Shown here: positions 11,620 through 23,007 of the stretch, in pieces
Position numbering within the stretch: the first letter of the stretch is position 1
How the letters are laid out: the number at the start of each line of letters is the position of its first letter
NCBI GenBank assembly: GCA_022432975.1
Contig: CM039506.1
Coordinates: 16,070,121 to 16,134,120, forward strand
DNA: 64,000 nt
Direction of reading: 5' to 3'
Source of the DNA: Begonia masoniana
Taxonomy: Eukaryota > Streptophyta > Magnoliopsida > Cucurbitales > Begoniaceae
Translations under genes and position numbers: made by a program
The notes under the pieces: model-generated
What the model was told of the DNA's origin: nothing
Databases searched by the model: none
What the model saw: the letters and a program-made list of their open reading frames with translations, nothing else

Positions 11620-12600
11620 GATATTGCTAATATTTTTCTTGATTTTTTTAAAACCTTATTATGATAATATAAATAAATGTCCTGAAATTTATTATCTCAC
11701 TTCTAATATTATTCTTCCTATTTTTATAGATTTAACATGTAATTTTGTAAAATATCAACAAGTATATGAATTTAGTAATATTCTTGACAAATCTAGTTAT
11801 GATATTGTTAATATTTTTCTTGATTTTTTTAAAACCTTTTTACGATAATACAAATAAATGTTCTGGAATTTATTAGCTCACTTCTAATATTATTCTTCAT
11901 ATTTTTATAGATTTAACATGTAATTTTGTAAAATATCAACAAGTATATGAATTTAGTAATATTCTTAAAAAAATAGAAACAAAATTTAAAAAATATTGGC
12001 ATAACATTCATCTTATTTTTTGTTATGTATGCATTATGGATCCAAGATTTAAGCTAAAAAGACGTCTTATGCTCAATAGAATTTCTACAAATTTATGTAT
12101 TGCACCTTTAATTACTAGTGATGATATAACAAATAGAATTGTTAATTTATTATATGCTTCTTATGAAACAAAATATTTCAATGTTAATCGTTATTATTCA
12201 CGACCTCTACATACTGAGAGTTATCCTAGTAGTAATGGTGGTGGAAGTAGTTTAGTTTGATGATAATGAGTGAATTACAAACTGAAAATTATTCTACTTA
12301 TTCTACAAATGAACTTAATATTTATTTTGAAACTCGTTATCAATTTTCTCGAGATGAGAATTTTAAAATTTTAGATTGATGGAAAATAAATTCTACCATA
12401 TATTTGATTCTTTCTATTATGACATGTGATCTACTACTACCTCATCTTTCTACTGTAGCATCAGAATCTGCTTTTAGTGCAGGTGAACGTGTTTATGATG
12501 AACGAAGAGGGACTGGACCTTGTGGAGGCACTAATTTGTATCAAAGATTGGACCGACGCCAAGACGAGATGATGAATTCTTGAGAAGTTTACGCAGTTAG
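11620..12600 (+). pseudogene. hAT-family transposase relic (C-terminal part)
   Basis: The frame at 12036-12260 begins MDPRFKLK and resembles the central part of plant hAT (RICESLEEPER/ZBED-like) transposases. The C-terminal dimerisation motif follows at about 12430-12515 (STVASESAFSAG, then DERR). After a frameshift near 12525 it continues as LVEALICIKDW. The 5' part is a 181-bp tandem duplication (11620-11800 and 11801-11985). The N-terminal zinc finger and most catalytic residues are absent, so it is inactive. The family-A LTR inserted into its first repeat unit. Confidence 0.75.
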
Positions 12601-13290
12601 ATGTTGAAGACTAGAGATTCTTTTTTATTGAATTTCTTTTGTAATTAATTTTTTTTTTTCAAAATTGTAAATTTGTAATTTTTATTGATTTTTTTTTATA
12701 ATTTTGTAGTTGTTTTTTGTAATTTGAAGTATTTTTTTTTTCAAATTTGTAATTTTTATTGAATGTCTTTTATAATTTTGTAATTGCTTTTGTAATTTGA
12801 AGTATTTTTTTTTAATTTGTAAATTTGTAATTTTTATTGAGTTTCTTTTATAATTTTGTAATTTTAATTGAGTTTCTTTTATAATTTTGTAATTGTTTTT
12901 TAATTTGAAGTATATATCAAAATATTTTTTATTATATTTATGTGATATTTTTTATTGGATAGTGTCAAATAATTTTTTTATTAACATTCAATTGTATATA
13001 CATTGGCTTAACATAACTAATTTTTAAATTAAATGAGTAAATATCGTTGACATATAATTATTAGTATTTATTATAATTTTAAATAAAATTTTTTAAAAAA
13101 CTTGTATTAATATAAGTTAAAAATATTTATATACGCTCGGCTCGTGATTCGGCTCGACTAGTTTAACTCGTGGCTCGCGAGTCGGCTTGGGTTGAAATTT
13201 TTTTCAGGCTGGCTCGTTAGGCTCGGTAGGCTCGGTGAGCTAGACTACTTTTGGCTCGGCTCGCTCGTTAATTATGTCTACGTAAGGGTT
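12601..13290. repeat. T-rich repeats, then GGCTCG-rich subterminal sequence
   Basis: 12601-12930 is degenerate tandem T-rich sequence (units containing TTTTATTGAGTTTCTTTTATAATTTTG-like words, ~60-100 bp). 13130-13262 is rich in GGCTCG and CTCGGCTCG words on both strands. Plant hAT ends often carry clustered subterminal repeats of this kind, so I infer the 3' end of the hAT element lies near 13260-13290. I could not delimit its terminal inverted repeat or its 8-bp duplication. Confidence 0.4.
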
Positions 13291-14532
13291 TATGCTTATT
13301 CCAGCACTCACATTTTTCTAAATTTTTTGTTGGAAATCCATCTTATTTACTTAACACTCTTGCGCAGCTTGCTTTTAGTCAACCCATGTTTATGGTCAAT
13401 ATCTTTATCACTGGGTCATTAAAATGAATCATCTCGAGTGGTTCTTCTGAGAGGAAGTATGAACTACTCGTTAGGTAATACTTTGCTTCTCTTTATGTTT
13501 GTTTGGACAAATATTGTTTCCTTAAGAAAACTAAATATATTCATAAGACGGAAGACATCTGAAATCTGGATTTGCCAATGAGTCTTCTTTCTTAGACGCT
13601 TGAAGGTTTCTGAAATTACTTTAAATCTATATACTCCAAAGAGGGGATCTAAATGTGTATGCTCCCCTTCCTACGACTGCTCTTGTCAAACTTGTGGCAC
13701 CTTGCAAGAAAAATTCTTGAGGGTGAAATTTGTGGGTAGTCACAATGATTTTTGTGGAAACCCATTTAAAGGCTAGAATGACCCATGGTTGAAGGGAATG
13801 ACTTGTTATAAAAGTAAGATCAATTTTCTGGGTTTTAGGTCAGGTTTTAACTAATTTTGCAGCAAAAACGATCTAAATTGTGTGGCATTGCTTAGTTAGA
13901 GGTTATGAGTAAGTTTATATGACCACTTGGACACATTCTTCTTAACAAATTGGTTTCGAAGGACGAATTTTTTCAAAATGTGGACGGTGCGGAAAGTTTA
14001 TATTGCATTCCATGATGATGAGAGCATTGGAATCCGTTGCAGCATATTAAACGAGAAATGAGACGACGAAGAACTCTAAATCTAACCACAAGTCTTAGCA
14101 ACAATGCTTGGATTTAGAAAATCTCAGTAAACTAAGCCATAATAATAATTAATTCACTCATCGAAATAATCTGTCTTCCCCCCTTCCTCCGATTTATAAC
14201 TCATATTCTAACTCATCACACATAATTCACCCCATCAATAACCATTGTTACTGAACTACCCCATTCGTTAACTTCTCAACATATGACTGGCAAAATGCTG
14301 CAACTTGATCATGGAAGAAAATGCTAGAAATTAAGTCTGCTCAGTTTCATGATTGATTAAACTGCTTAAAATCTCTGGCAGCCGTTATTCCTTGCCTTTC
14401 ATGAAAACAAAAGTCTTGTAAATTCTTACCAACTCTTCAAGAATCATAGATAGGATCGTTACATAATCTGTATAGTTTTCTTTTTTCCCCCTTCTAGTAG
14501 GCCTTCCTGATATTATTAGCATTATGTACTGA
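13291..14532. other. Intergenic, no gene supported
   Basis: The sequence is mixed and AT-rich. A short cysteine-rich stretch (CVCSPSYDCSCQTCGT) can be read near 13650-13700 on the plus strand, but I see no supporting exon around it. It may include decayed 5' sequence of the SEP1-like gene that follows. Confidence 0.4.
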
Positions 14533-15111
14533 ACTATTTCAAAGATTGGGAGAAGTATTTGTCAAAGAGCGTTTGTTAGCAAAGCAACTAAGATTTCTAT
14601 AAGATGTGAGCAAAGCAGTCAGAAGGGAAACAGCCTGGCTGTAGGGCTCGGACGACTTGCGATGGTTGGCTTTGCAGCTGTAATATCTGTTGAAATTGGA
14701 ACGTGAAAAGGACTTTTGAAGGTATGAATCATGTCATCACGTAATTCTATCTATGTATTAATATTAATGATCAAAAAGAAAATAAAGTATAGCATTGACA
14801 TCATGTATGATCTTGCTTGAGTCTTGATCAGTTCTGTTTTTACTTCTATTTGTAAACTTCTTGGTCAAAATAGCAGATCGATGAAACAAAGTTAAGTTAC
14901 ATTTTTTAAATCAACTTTACATTGTCTTTTGTTGCAGAATTTAGGGCTGATGGCCCCCTTGCCGACAGTGGTCTTGACGATTATTTCCGTCATGGGAGTT
15001 CTTGCTATAGTTTCATCTTGCAGTATGCATCAGAATACTGATTTTTTCCCCACCCCGCCAACTAGTTCTTACTTCATTAAGTGGAAACGTTGGTCCCAGT
15101 CTCATCGATGA
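14533..15111 (+). pseudogene. SEP1: Stress-enhanced protein 1 (SEP1)-like gene, broken
   Basis: Two exons are joined by a 216-bp intron with GT...AG ends (14722-14937). Exon 1 reads ISIRCEQSSQ, then LGRLAMVGFAAVISVEIGT, a light-harvesting-like first helix, and then KGLLK. Exon 2 continues in phase with NLGLMAPLPTVVLT and a second hydrophobic helix. From memory of the family, this matches SEP1, a two-helix chlorophyll-binding-type protein of the thylakoid membrane. An in-frame TGA (14704-14706) replaces the Gly codon in the GTGKG loop, and no clear start or full transit peptide is present, so I call it a pseudogene. Confidence 0.65.
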
Positions 15112-15189
15112 TCAACACACGGCATCTATGTAAAGCTTTTCTACTTGCTGTCTTCTTTTTTACCTCAAATTTCATCTTGACCAAAGCTC

Positions 15190-15968
15190 ATGTATCTTAT
15201 ATTTACTTTAAGTGAAAATTTTCTTCCAAGTGTTGTTTCTCTTCTTTTGCAGAAAAATAAATATGAAATTCTCGAGAAGTTTCGAAGAGAAATTTCTCCT
15301 TTGAGAGAGATTGAGAAGCATAAAAATCTCGTACCGAGTACGTTTGTTCAAAGTCGATCGGAAACATCAAATAGGTTTGAGTGGTTGGTAAGGCCATATG
15401 ATTTTTATATTGCACCTATTATATGTTTAAGGTTAATAGATAATAAGCAAAATTATTTTATTGAAAAATTTGTCATTGATTACTTTGCACACAACTTGGT
15501 TTATGACAAAATTATAGATACATATTTTGCGAGTTTCAAATCTTATTTTTATGTTTTAAAGGATTTCAATTCTATTAGGTATTATTCATTGTTTGATATT
15601 GTTGATGATTTTAATCTATTAAATCCGCTAAATTTATTAACTCCGTTTACTAATAAGTTTGTTCTTGTGCATGAAAGTCAAAAAGATGAATTTGCTAAGA
15701 AATTTCATTCAATGGTAAGACTTATTTTTAAACCTGGAAATTTGGTTTGGCTACGTCTACAAAAAGAAAGGTTTCTGAACAAACGGAATAACAAGCTACA
15801 ACTTCGAGGAGATGAACCTTTCCAGGTCCTAGAGCACATCAACGACATCGCTTACAAGATCGACCTACCGAGTGAATACGGTAATGTAAGCATATCTTTT
15901 AATTTTACTAAATTATTTTTATATGATGCAGGAGATTCGAGGACGAATCTTTTCAAAGGGGAAGGGAA
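15190..15968 (+). pseudogene. Gypsy pol C-terminal end (integrase tail)
   Basis: An open frame of 420 codons (15190-16452) runs from here into the LTR. The integrase C-terminal signature is clear at residues ~180-245: FKPGNLVWLRLQKERF, then LRGDEPFQVLEHINDIAYKIDLP. NPLNLLTPF upstream corresponds to the PLDLLP region after the catalytic core. The N-terminal ~150 residues are not recognisable. The tail ends at a purine tract (AAAGGGGAAGGGAA, the likely PPT) directly before the LTR. RT, RNase H and the catalytic core are missing, so this is the 3' remnant of a polyprotein. Confidence 0.7.
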
Positions 15969-17160
15969 TGATGTGAACCAAGAAACGATAAATCTCATAG
16001 TCAAGGACCATGATCTATTAGAAGATAAAGGAGGTCCGACGAACAAAGCTTCACATGGTTTAGTCGTAGAAACCCGAGGAAAAGAGCAATCACAACAAAA
16101 GCAAGAGACTATAAAAATAAAGAGCTTTGTAGCATGGAAGTGGGGCCCACGAACTTGGCAAAAGAAGACTCATGCGGCACAAAATTGGGCTCCACAAATA
16201 CCAATAGATTGGAGAGAGAAGGGTAAAGATCCACGTAAACTACAAAGAGATAAAGATTCACGTGGGTTGGAAAGAGATAAAGATCCACATGACTTGATTT
16301 ATGATGTGATCCAAGTTGAGACCAGATCAAGGCCCAAGAACAAAGATTCAATTGAAGATACGGGAGGCCCAATGGGGAGGCCCAATGAGCAGAGTATGAA
16401 GCCCAAGATTATTGAAAGATCTTTTGAAGCAAGGGAAGCCGAAGATGCATGAAGATTTGGGAGGATGCAACGCACATGCACATGTAAGAATTAAAACACA
16501 TGTGCCATGCACATGCACATGTAGGAATTAAAGAGGACATGCGCCAATCACATGCAAATACGAGGAATTAAAAGGTGACATGCAAAGCACATGCAAATCA
16601 TACAAATCTCGTGGAAAAAGATCTTATCCAGCTGAATCTACATAAATTAGTTCAAAATCACGTTCAAACGGAGTTTAAACAAGAGATGATATCTGATCAT
16701 GCAAAGGATCATTATCTCATGATTTTATTAGCTATTTTATCTTTATTTTTATTTTTTATTATTATTTAATTTAATTTTAATGTGTAGCCTATTTAATGGC
16801 AAACTATTTGATTTAATAAAAAAAACAAGTTTGAATTAAAAAGGTTGTGTTTTTAGAGAGGATTTCTCTTTAGTTCTTTGCGAAGAACAACGATCTTCTT
16901 CAAGTCATGCTTGAAGAATCTCGCTTGATAGCTTTGATTCTTACCAACGAGTTTGGTCTGGGTCAAGCTCCTGTTTTGATAGCTTTGGTTCAGCCAACAG
17001 GTGTGGCTCGGGTCAAGCTCCTGTTTGATAATTAGGGTTCCATCGAATTCTTCGATTGGGTCTTAGTTCCTTACTTTGTTCTTGAATCAAAAAGGTGTTC
17101 CGTTCAATTATTCCGCGTTGTTGTCGGGTCCCGGGTCCTTTCGATCCGAGGTTCGCATCA
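15969..17160 (+). mobile_element. 1.19-kb gypsy LTR (family C), TGATG...CATCA
   Basis: The LTR starts TGATGTGAACC after a purine tract and ends GGTTCGCATCA before the PBS. The ends are 5-bp perfect inverted repeats (TGATG/CATCA). It is preceded by pol and PPT, and followed by PBS and gag. One LTR therefore serves as the 3' end of one copy and the 5' end of another. The first ~480 bases stay open in frame with the pol tail. Confidence 0.8.
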
Positions 17161-17162
17161 GT

Positions 17163-17173
17163 TGGTATCAGAG
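17163..17173 (+). promoter_or_regulatory. Primer binding site (tRNA-iMet type)
   Basis: TGGTATCAGAG lies two bases after the LTR end at 17160. It marks the start of the internal region of the downstream family-C copy. Confidence 0.85.
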
Positions 17174-18024
17174 ATTCGGCTCCTTGATTCAAGAAGCTAT
17201 CTTTAATTTTTGTTGTCAATCTTTTTTTTGTCATCTTATTCTATTCGTTCTACTAGTAAAAAAAGAAAAAAAAATTCATTTTTTTTTTCTTTCATATTAT
17301 CAAAGTTTCAATTTTTATCATTGATTCTTTTTTTTTTTTCTCATAAATTTGTCTTCTTGAAAAGTACCAACAAAAAAATCTATTCTTTGTTATCTTTTGC
17401 AAATTTCGACAAAGATTAAAAAAAAAATTTGTCAAAAGTAAAAAAAAAAAAGAGTTGTCAAAAGTCAAAAAAAAAAGTAGTGAGAAGTCAAAAAAAAAAA
17501 ATCGAAATTTTCTTCTAGAGATTTTGAAAATTCTATCATTTTAGATTAAAAAATTCGTTCTTAAATTCGTTGATCATTGCTCTTTGAAAATTCAAATTGT
17601 TGAATCTTCATTTGGAATATTGTCTTTATCCAAGTTTATTCTTTGAAGGTTCAAATTGGTGAATCTTCATTTGAAATATTGTCATCATCCAAACTTTTGT
17701 CTTATTTCAATTATACCATTGATTTAGCCATCCTTACAAATTTGAACTTTTAAGCTTTAAAGTTTGATTTTTTTTGTTCGGCTTGTTGAATATTTACCAT
17801 CGATCAAGTTCTTACGTAAAGAACTAAAAGGGAGATCTAGAGGTAAAAGGCAAGAGGGTGAGACTATTATAGAAAAGTCCTTAATTTTTGAGCGAAACAC
17901 GAGTGGAGTGACATCCATCGAGAGTAAACACGTGAGGGAGAGGTAAGGTCCATTATTTGAATATTTTTTCTTTTACTTCTAACAATTTTCTTTTATTTTC
18001 TTATTGTGGTTAATAAAGAATATC
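17174..18024 (+). other. Untranslated leader of the family-C gypsy copy
   Basis: This T-rich then A-rich stretch lies between PBS and gag. It includes repeated GTCAAAAGTAAAAAAA-type units (17400-17500) and a duplicated ~75-bp block (TGAATCTTCATTTG...ATATTGTC) at 17580-17690. No coding feature is supported. Confidence 0.5.
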
Positions 18025-18725
18025 ATGAGTGGAGAACAAAATGAGGTGGACTTTAAGTTGTTCATGAAAGCCATTGTAACGCCCCGAAAATCCACCCGGA
18101 TTCCCAGTTCGCTACAGGGACTACTTTGAGCTAAACGACTCACTAATTTCCCTTAATCCTAACCATTAAGCACCACGGCGTCCTCCCCGAAAATTTTGGC
18201 AGAGTAACGCCTGAAAATGGCGCCCCCAAAATGCTAAGTACCTGCAAACGAATAAATCCCAACCAATCCAGAATACTCCTACTCAACTATCCAGCATACA
18301 AAATCACCAAATAGCAGTAAAGAGGGAAACTAAAAATACTAACATCCCTAAGTGAAGAAAGTCCACAGTATAGGGCGACATATCACCCTTAACTATGACT
18401 ATATACAACAAATACAACTATCCTCACAAAAGGCAAAAAGTCCTACACCATGCTACGGCTCCTCCTAGGTCGGGTCGCCCTAACACTGTCATCAACCGGG
18501 GCCCTGGTCGCACGCCACCAACTGCCACCTACTCCTAGTCAGACTCTCAGTACACACCCGCCAGCTCAGCAGTACCTACACCACAGAACACACCGTAAGC
18601 TCAAAGCTTAGCAAGTAAAGTGCTGAAAGATAAACGTGAAGCATGAAAATTGGTTATGCAAGCCTAGCACATGCAGGTCTCTACACACGTTGTCGTCATC
18701 TCACCGCATCGCATCACACCGAGGT

Positions 18726-19320
18726 TTGGAATGTAACCACACGGGCAGTCGGTCCGTACACCGCACTGTTTACCGGCATGTCGCCACCGTCCTGGTTCCT
18801 CCAGGAACGGGGCCTAAAGTCACACCCAAACCCCCTCCCCTATCCCGACTCGAAATGCAACCGCCCGAGACAGTCGGTCGATACACCGCGCTGCCATCGG
18901 CACGTCGCCACCGTCCCAGCTCATCCTGGAAACGGGGCCCACAGTCGCATTCCAGCCCCTGCCTCGACTCAAAGTGCAACCGCCCGGGACAGTCGGTCGA
19001 TACACCGCGCTGCCATCGGCACGTCGCCACCGTCCCAGCTCATCCCGGAAATGGGGCCCACAGTCACACCCCAGCCCCTGTCTCTACTCGAAGTGCAACC
19101 GCCCGAGACAGTCGGTCGATACACCGCGCTGCCATCGGCACGTCGCCACCGTCCCAGCTCATCCCGAAAACGGGGCCCACAGTCACACCCCAGCCCCTGT
19201 CTCGACTCGAAGTGCAACCGCCCGAGACAGTCGGTCGATACACTGCGCTGCCATCGGCACGTTGCCACCGTCCCAGCTTATCCCAGAAACGGGGCCCACA
19301 GTCACACCCCAGCCCCTGTC
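18726..19320. repeat. 119-bp GC-rich minisatellite in family-D LTR
   Basis: Four near-identical 119-bp units start at 18845, 18964, 19083 and 19202, preceded by one diverged unit. Each includes TGCAACCGCCCGAGACAG, GCTGCCATCGGCACGTCGCC and AACGGGGCCCACAGTC. Since 119 is not a multiple of three, all frames rotate through the same words. This gives several spurious open frames of up to 252 codons. Confidence 0.95.
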
Positions 19321-19439
19321 TCTTGTCCACACCATACCTCACCTCCACTACTCTCCCTCCGTGCTTGAAAACATGCTCAAAGCATTTTGCGTAGCTTTTA
19401 AAACATGATGCATGCTGACCATAATCAACTAATTACAAC

Positions 19440-20770
19440 TTCACATACGCATCACAATCAACTAACAACGACTCCACATACGAATCACATCACAAACGTG
19501 CCTACAACCCATAACGTGCTCAAAGCTCACAACTGACGTACAACTCACCCACTGCCTGCATAAGACTCATAACATACATGCCACTAACCCACAACCAGTA
19601 CAAGACTTGCAACATATTTATCATTAACCCATAACCTGCACAAGACTCATAACATACATACCACTAGCCCACGACCCACACAAGATTCCCAACCTGCACA
19701 AAACTATCCCACAACCTACACAGGACTCACAACCTACACAACGTGCCCAACTAACGACAACTTCTCGTCCACATCCGTACCCACAACCCGCCACATATGC
19801 AAAACTCACAACATACACAAACAATGACTACACATACACATACGTACATATGGCCACAACACACACAAGACTCACATCCTACACACTATGACCAACTATC
19901 GACGGCTTCTCGTCCACATCCGTACCCACAACCCGCCACGTATGCAAAACTCACAACATACAACTAACAATGACTACACATACACATACGTAAATATGGC
20001 CACAACACACACAAGGCTCACCCAACCCACAACCTACGCACGACTGACTCTCCACTTACGCACAACTTACCACAACCCCACCAGACTCACCACCTACAAC
20101 AACTGACCAACAACCTACACGATACTCACAACCTACGTACAACTCACCACCTACGAACAACTGACCAACAACCTACACGATACTCACAACCTACGTACAA
20201 CTCACCTACAAGCCGACACAAGACTCATAAACTACATACCACTAACCCACAACCAGTACAAGACTCACAACCTACACACAACTAGCCCACAACCTACACA
20301 AGATTCACAACCTATGCAAAGCTGGCCCACACCTGCACATGACTCACAACCTACCCACAACTAGCCCACAACCTACACAGGACTCACAACCTATACAAAG
20401 CTGGCCCGTCACCAACCTACGCACAACTAGCCCACAACCTACACAGACTCACAACCTACACAAGAGTTCACAACCTATGCAAAGCTGGCCCACAACCTGC
20501 ACATGACTCACAACATACCACTAACGATGACTTCACATCCACATCACTTCACGCACGTACCTACGAACCCCAACCTACATTTCATGACCAACTAACGCGA
20601 CTTCACCTCCACATCACATCACACACATACCTACGACTCACAACCTGCATACCATAACCAACTAACGATGACTTCACCTCCACATCACATCACACACGTA
20701 CCTATGGCCACCACACACACGTCACATACAGACCACTCACGGCATACACACAATTCACAACAAGCAAACA
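19440..20770. repeat. Degenerate CACAACCTACACAAGACT-type repeats
   Basis: About 1.3 kb is built from short imperfect units (CACAACCTACACAAGACTCA and relatives, with ACTAACGATGACTTCAC variants) inside the family-D LTR. The strand asymmetry is strong: A and C rich, few G. No coding content. Confidence 0.85.
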
Positions 20771-22080
20771 ACTGTGGTGTAGGCCCTTCTGGGCGACTCT
20801 CAATCATTTACACCCACACTACTACTTACCTGGCGTCCTAGCTCGCTGAGGATGCTCGATTCCTTGTCCACCTACGGCTTGACCTACGACAAATATTCAA
20901 ATTTCATTAAAATCAAGCTTACATTCACCAAGTTACCCACCAACAACTATTTCTAGCCTAACCCAACTAAAGTCTAACTAAACAGGCCACTAATTTGGGT
21001 TCGGTAAAAACCGACCCAAAACTTCAGACGTGCGTAACTTTCTCGTCGGTTACCAGAATCGAGCGATTCCAGCGGCCACATACTCCTCTAGTAGCCTAGT
21101 TTAACCTGCCAAAAGAAAATTTAAAACAAATGGCCGTAGCTAGGTCAAAATGGCAAAAACCCGATTCTGCCACTAAACCAAAAATTTTTCCTTTTCTGAT
21201 TTTCTATCAATTCTCACCCGTTCCCTCACCAATCAACCACATTTACCCTTAATTAGCATAATCTAACCAAAAACCCCTAGAATACACAGCAAAACTAAAA
21301 ATGCCAGAACACGGCTTGCTGCATTTCGCCCAAATAAAGTCCTTCACGGCCAAACGACCAAAGCCAGTCCAAGGGTCGGCGAACCCACGCCGGAAGCAGC
21401 CAATTTCGGCCGGTGATCGAAGCTCAACACAGCTCGTCACCCACGGCCTCAAAAGAACCAGAACAGAGCCAAAAATCGAGTCTCACTTGTCAGTTCGTGC
21501 GCGGAACAACCGAAGCCCGCTCGCCGCCGTTGTCTGGGCGGAGAACGCTGGAAATCGCGGTGGTCGTCGGTCCTCGGAGCACGGACGTCGCTCGAGCTCT
21601 TCCTCCGTTGGGAGCTCGAGCTGAAGAAACAGAATGGCTTCTTCGCGAAGCCATTCTGTTTTAGTAAAATTTTTATTTTATTTATTTGTTTTTTAATTTA
21701 AACCAAATTACTAAATCGCCCTCACGTATTTAAACTAACTAACCCGTTAAAATCTCACTCGAAAATTCTAACAAAACTTTTAATTTACTAGGTAAAGATT
21801 TTCGGGTTATTACAGCCGTGTTAGAAAATTTCAAGGCTTTAAATACAAGGATGGACCGATTGGAATCTCCATCCCCTAGTCATATGCGGTGAAGGAAGGA
21901 TTTTGATGTAGAATTCGAAGAGTATAATGGATATTATCAAAGGGAAAGAAATGATAGGTCGTACCGAGGAGATGGTGATCTAAGTAACATCAATGTAAAT
22001 ATTCCTTCTTTCCAAGGGAAAAGTGATCCCGAGGTGTATTTGGAATGGAAAAGAAAGGTGGACCTATTGTTTCAATAGGT

Positions 22081-22700
22081 GGACTTATTGGGTTCTTAAT
22101 AGACGTGGTTCTCATCACTTCAAGTTAAAACCTTAATAATGAAACAGATAATTGGGTTCTTAATAGACGTGGTTCTCATCACTTCAAGTTAAAACCTTAA
22201 TAATGAAACAGATAATTGAGGTTCTAACCACAAGTCCAGTAACGATCAAACTCATTTGCTTGACAGTTTTAGTTCTTTCGGACAAAATCGATAGAAGTGA
22301 AGTTTCTTATACTTCATCAAACGTGTTACTAAGTCTTCATTACATGTACTTAAAGGTTCTCGGGTTCTCAATACACGTCGTTCTTATCACTTCAATTTAA
22401 ATCCTTGAAGATGAAATGGATAACTTAGGTTCTAACCACAAGTTTAATAATAGTCAACCTCATTTACTTGATAGCTTCAGTTCTGTTGGGAAAAATCGAT
22501 TGAAGTCAAATTACTTATGATTTTTTTTAAACGCGTTACTAAGTCTTAATTACGCGTCCATGAAGGTGCTTCTTAGGTTCCCAATACCCGTGGTTCTCAT
22601 CACTTCAAGTTAAAATTTTGATTATCAAATGGATAACTTTAATTCTAACCACAAGTTAATATTGGTTAAACTCATTTTGCTTGATAAATTTGGTTACGTC
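22081..22700. repeat. ~210-bp satellite, cluster 1
   Basis: About three units of ~212 bp are marked by TTCTAACCACAAGT (22217, 22428, 22640) and by GGTTCTCATCACTTCAAGTT. The first ~130 bases are a shorter direct duplication of a 65-bp piece (22081-22145 and 22146-22210). The same satellite recurs at 33905-34500. Confidence 0.85.
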
Positions 22701-23002
22701 CGTAAAGTTCGATTTGAGCCAAAATGAAACAAGCAAAAAAGTATATGAAAATATGTTCCAATGCAAACGATTTTTGGTGTAAATATTATCTTAGGAGTAA
22801 TGTTTAAGAACAATAGGAAGTTAAATGGAATAATGAAATGGATGTGAAAATATGCACTAAAACCCGAGGCTGGCCGATATGAGCTTGGTAGGTTCTCGGC
22901 TATCACTCTTTCGTTGGAAAGAAAGTGCAACTTTGGGGAAGGTTATGACCAACTCCTTTTGCTTTCCAGCATCTTAGAGAGTTGGAGAGGAGTGTGGGAT
23001 GT
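22701..23002. other. Unassigned sequence between satellite and solo LTR
   Basis: About 300 bases hold no reading frame or repeat I can identify. The last bases (ATGTGAACT) are the target site of the solo LTR that follows. Confidence 0.4.
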
Positions 23003-23007
23003 GAACT

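Larger units (their letters stand above)
18075..21814 (-). mobile_element. Family-D solo LTR, 3.74 kb
   Basis: On the plus strand it runs from TGTAACGCCCCG (18075) to CGGGTTATTACA (21814). Target duplications are GCCAT (18070-18074) and GCCGT (21815-21819), one mismatch. Removing the LTR rejoins the gag frame. Internal landmarks in the minus sense are a micro-exon-like block at 20883-20830 ending in CAG|GTAAGT, ATGCATCAT near 19400, and an acceptor-like GGTGTAG|GT near 18575. The excess length over the family-D copy at 39245-41810 comes from the repeats at 18726-19320 and 19440-20770. Confidence 0.85.
18025..22076 (+). pseudogene. Family-C gag, split by a solo LTR and truncated
   Basis: The ATG at 18025 opens MSGEQNEVDFKLFMKA. 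After the inserted LTR (18075-21814) the frame resumes with VLENFKALNTRMDRLES. An in-frame TGA at 21892-21894 interrupts it. It then continues to the capsid-start motif IPSFQGKSDPEVYLEW near 22000-22050, which is typical of this gypsy gag type. Gag ends abruptly at 22076, where the satellite begins. The rest of gag, and pol, is gone. Confidence 0.75.

Noticed and set aside
13640..13740. Short cysteine-rich peptide frame (CVCSPSYDCSCQTCGT)
   Set aside because: No signal peptide, no start and no flanking exon. Too short to support a defensin-like or other gene.
18636..19408. Overlapping open frames of 252, 241 and 144 codons on the plus strand, with mirrors on the minus strand
   Set aside because: They lie in a 119-bp minisatellite. 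The unit length is not a multiple of three, so the same peptide words appear in all frames. There is no independent coding sign.
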